Origin: Chitinophagaceae bacterium UBA1953
GTDB taxonomy: Bacteria > Bacteroidota > Bacteroidia > Chitinophagales > Chitinophagaceae
DNA: 36,596 nucleotides
Assembly (NCBI GenBank): GCA_002336115.1
Contig: DDEN01000036.1
Location: 1-36,596 of the forward strand
Direction: 5' to 3'
Part shown: positions 34,780-36,596 of the stretch, piece after piece
Numbering within the stretch: position 1 is the first letter of the stretch
How the letters are laid out: every line of letters begins with the position of its first letter
Notes under the pieces: generated by a model
Told to the model about the DNA's origin: nothing
Database searches by the model: none
Seen by the model: the letters and a program-made list of their open reading frames with translations, nothing else
Program-made: the position numbers and the translations under genes

Positions 34780-34942
34780 TGAATTGATTGGGTATCGAGG
34801 ACACTCGGCTTTTTCTTTTTCCTTTATTTCAAAGTTGGAAATGCGGTATTTTTTGTTGGTTTTTATTTTTGTTTTTCCATTGATGTCAAAGAACGTCTTG
34901 GGTTGAATTGATTCGTACAACTGAGGTTCCGGCTTTTTCTTT
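34780..34942. repeat. Two copies of a bipartite 39-base repeat
   Basis: Both copies are 39 bases long and have identical outer blocks, TGAATTGATT and CGGCTTTTTCTTT. The 16 bases between the blocks differ, while their length is kept. The copies start 124 bases apart, upstream of ssb. The fixed spacing suggests a protein or structural constraint. Confidence 0.6.
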
Positions 34943-35111
34943 GCCGATGATTACAGCACAGTATCAGGCACACAAAACCCGATTCAATTCCCGTAATTGC
35001 TTACAAGTTTTGAATCGGGCTTGAAATTTTTTTGTCCGAAGGATTTAGGAGTGTCTGAAAATATTTTTGGAACTTGTGGAGAAAATGTTTTTAGAAACCC
35101 AAAAAGATTTT

Positions 35112-35140
35112 TTTGAGTGAATGATGCTGTGCTACATTTG
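35112..35140 (+). promoter_or_regulatory. Rightward promoter in the ssb-NUMOD4 gap
   Basis: A -33 TTTG (35112-35115) and a -7 TACATTTG (35133-35140), 17 bases apart, form one of the best promoters in the window. The transcript would begin near 35146. Downstream there is only a 38-codon frame without ATG (ending 35257) and a 9-codon frame from ATG 35228. The product may therefore be a small RNA, or a leader antisense to the NUMOD4 gene. Confidence 0.5.
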
Positions 35141-35436
35141 CAACAGTAAAAAGTAAAACCGCAGTCAGGAAATCATTCAACGGCGTTTTTGTCAACGGAA
35201 AACCAAAAGGGAAACCCCTGGAAAAAATGGCTTTTCTAACGTCTTTTGAAGATTGAAAAACTTAGTTTAGGGTTTGATTTTTATTTAGTTTCTCTTTTAA
35301 AAACTATATTAAAAAAAAAAAAGACTTTAATCAATTAATTGCTTGAGGTTTTAAAAGAAGATTTCCTTTAAGTATATTGTAGAAATTTGGGAGAAATGTA
35401 ATGGCTTTAAAAAAGAATAAGAAGGTTCTGCTACAG

Positions 35437-36596
35437 TCATTTTATTGTTCTCTTAAGAACAGAATGGATGGAACTTAGGCTAAGTTTAGATAGCTTAGTA
35501 TTCCAAAACGGCTTATTTTTATTAATGACCAAAAGTTTTTTATCGAACATATCAAACTCGGTCACAAAACAAGAATAAAGTAGTTTGACCATAGAGATGG
35601 GTACGTTCTTTTGATTATGGCGCAACGTGCAATACAAAGAGGATGAGGCATCACTTTTAACATATAGGTATTGGGATAAAATCTGTTCCTTTAAAAATAT
35701 TTTTCTCCCCTTGGAAGTCCAGCCACTTAAACGCTTTACCCTTCCTTTGTCTGAAACAGCGAAACGATCTTCAAAACCAGGTATTACCTTCCAAAGCTCT
35801 TCCGGCAGATCTTTCAAAGATAGATTCATGCAGGCAGGCGGATTATTCTTATCAATGGTTGGTTTCCCAAGTCTGTTCCAGAGTAATTTATTGAGTATAG
35901 GAGTTGAATGATCAGGTTTTGGAGTAACCAGAAAATCTTCTTTTTCAGGAGGCTGGCTTTTTAAAAACCATCGAAAACCTCCCGCTGTTAAAAATTCTTT
36001 GTGGATAACGTCCATGATACTTTCACATCTTATACCGATCGTTTTTTCAGCATCATACATACTTTCAAAACTTGCTACCAGCTCACCTTCAACCGTATAT
36101 TGACAGACAGGCTGCAAATAGATCGTATTTCGGTTTCTGGCGCGGTTCATACTGAATGTTTTATACCGATTTTCACTGCATGAAATTTTCTCCAGATTAC
36201 TCCAATGCAAATGAAGCCTGTTACCATCTTTGCAGGAAATGATGATATTGCGGTCATTAAAATCAAATTTTTCAATGAAATGATAATACACCAAACGGGC
36301 AACAGACTTTCGGTACTTCTCCCCTTCTGAAGATAAAGTGCAATGAACCTGATAAAAATTACTTTGAAGATACTGATTAAATTGTTTTACGAATGTCAGC
36401 TTCATAATCATCTCAGGTTCTTTCTTTCCCTTTTTCTTACCGGGTAGAAAAGTCCAGCGCTCAAGACTCTTTAAACGCCCATAATTAGATATTGCATAAT
36501 TCTCAAAATCATCAATCAACTTCCATTCTTCATCAGGAAGGTCTGTTAAAGAGGTATTGTAAAGTACTTCTTTAACATATTGATCTTCAAATTCGC
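35437..36596 (-). CDS. NUMOD4/HNH-type protein with degraded HNH, N-terminus beyond window edge
   Basis: The frame is open to the right edge, so the N-terminus is missing. The protein has two NUMOD4-like units: LPDEEWKLIDDFENYAISNY with GRLKSL, and LPEELWKVIPGFEDRFAVSD with KGRVKRL. The first is followed by an HNH-like region, IISCKDGNRLHLHWSNLEKIS, where homing endonucleases have His and Asn at the catalytic positions; here they read Cys and His. A NUMOD1-like segment (PVCQYTVEGELVASFESMYD) comes next. The second HNH region (LLVINKNKPFWNTKLSKLSL) is even more degraded. It is probably DNA-binding without cutting, perhaps as a regulator. TTG 36519 is only an internal codon. Confidence 0.75.
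   Translation of the reverse strand, partial: EFEDQYVKEVLYNTSLTDLPDEEWKLIDDFENYAISNYGRLKSLERWTFLPGKKKGKKEPEMIMKLTFVKQFNQYLQSNFYQVHCTLSSEGEKYRKSVARLVYYHFIEKFDFNDRNIIISCKDGNRLHLHWSNLEKISCSENRYKTFSMNRARNRNTIYLQPVCQYTVEGELVASFESMYDAEKTIGIRCESIMDVIHKEFLTAGGFRWFLKSQPPEKEDFLVTPKPDHSTPILNKLLWNRLGKPTIDKNNPPACMNLSLKDLPEELWKVIPGFEDRFAVSDKGRVKRLSGWTSKGRKIFLKEQILSQYLYVKSDASSSLYCTLRHNQKNVPISMVKLLYSCFVTEFDMFDKKLLVINKNKPFWNTKLSKLSLSSIHSVLKRTIK

Larger units (their letters stand above)
34713..35436. other. Non-coding region with paired repeats and hairpin; candidate origin or regulatory region
   Basis: No supported gene was found in these 724 bases. A bipartite repeat, TGAATTGATT-N16-CGGCTTTTTCTTT, occurs at 34780-34818 and 34904-34942. 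An inverted repeat CCCGATTCAA/TTGAATCGGG lies at 34978-34987 and 35010-35019. An A12 tract (35311-35322) and a CAATTAATTG palindrome (35332-35341) follow. This mixture resembles a replication or transfer origin, but no iteron array or replication gene is present to confirm it. Confidence 0.4.

Noticed and set aside
34978..35019. Inverted repeat read as a terminator
   Set aside because: No gene ends next to it on either strand, so it is reported only as a structural element of the gap.

Overview
The window is an AT-rich accessory region from a Bacteroidota bacterium, most likely a Flavobacteriia member (Chryseobacterium/Elizabethkingia-like). The taxonomic call is an inference. It rests on repeated TAnnTTTG -7 promoter boxes, no visible Shine-Dalgarno signals, a type IX secretion (T9SS) C-terminal sorting domain, an IntDOT-like tyrosine integrase with an RteC protein, and a PRTRC gene cluster. 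No rRNA, tRNA or housekeeping gene was seen, so the whole window looks like plasmid or integrative-element DNA.

Layout: (1) 0-5.5 kb holds a secreted thermonuclease (cut by the window edge), an S24/LexA-like repressor, and a divergent dinB-dnaE pair. Together they form an SOS-type mutagenesis cassette. (2) 5.69-5.98 kb and 27.57-27.94 kb are two halves of one gene. The left half carries a sigma-70 region-4-like helix-turn-helix and the right half an RNA polymerase alpha-CTD-like domain. They join in frame across an 11-bp direct repeat, TTTAAAATAAA (5963-5973 and 27571-27581). The DNA between these repeats (about 21.6 kb) is therefore read as an integrated mobile element. (3) The element contains, in order, a tyrosine integrase, a putative defence operon, two small excisionase-like proteins, an oriT-like region, mobA with no relaxase after it, a TPR/HTH membrane regulator, a tail-collar protein, a 1950-residue T9SS-exported repeat protein, and rteC at the right end. 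The defence operon comprises an XRE-ImmA protease regulator under a double-palindrome promoter, a small protein, a three-TM protein and an Avs-like STAND NTPase with a nuclease-like N-terminus.

(4) 27.9-29.7 kb is a second, smaller insertion-like unit. A two-gene cassette (a DUF6904-like protein and a GNAT acetyltransferase) is flanked by two 114-bp direct repeats that are about 96% identical and contain a long hairpin. (5) 29.7-34.7 kb is a leftward operon running ssb, three small genes, then PRTRC E, C, F, B and ThiF. PRTRC C (ubiquitin-like, ending in Gly), B (E2-like, with a candidate active Cys) and ThiF (E1-like) form a minimal conjugation pathway. The usual JAB/MPN peptidase (PRTRC A) is not between F and B. 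(6) 34.7-35.4 kb is non-coding with repeats, a hairpin and an outward promoter. (7) The right edge carries part of a NUMOD4/HNH-type protein whose HNH residues look lost.

Taken together, a PRTRC-bearing plasmid or ICE backbone with its own mutagenic polymerases appears to have been invaded by a mobilisable element carrying defence and surface-protein cargo, and separately by a small repeat-bounded cassette.
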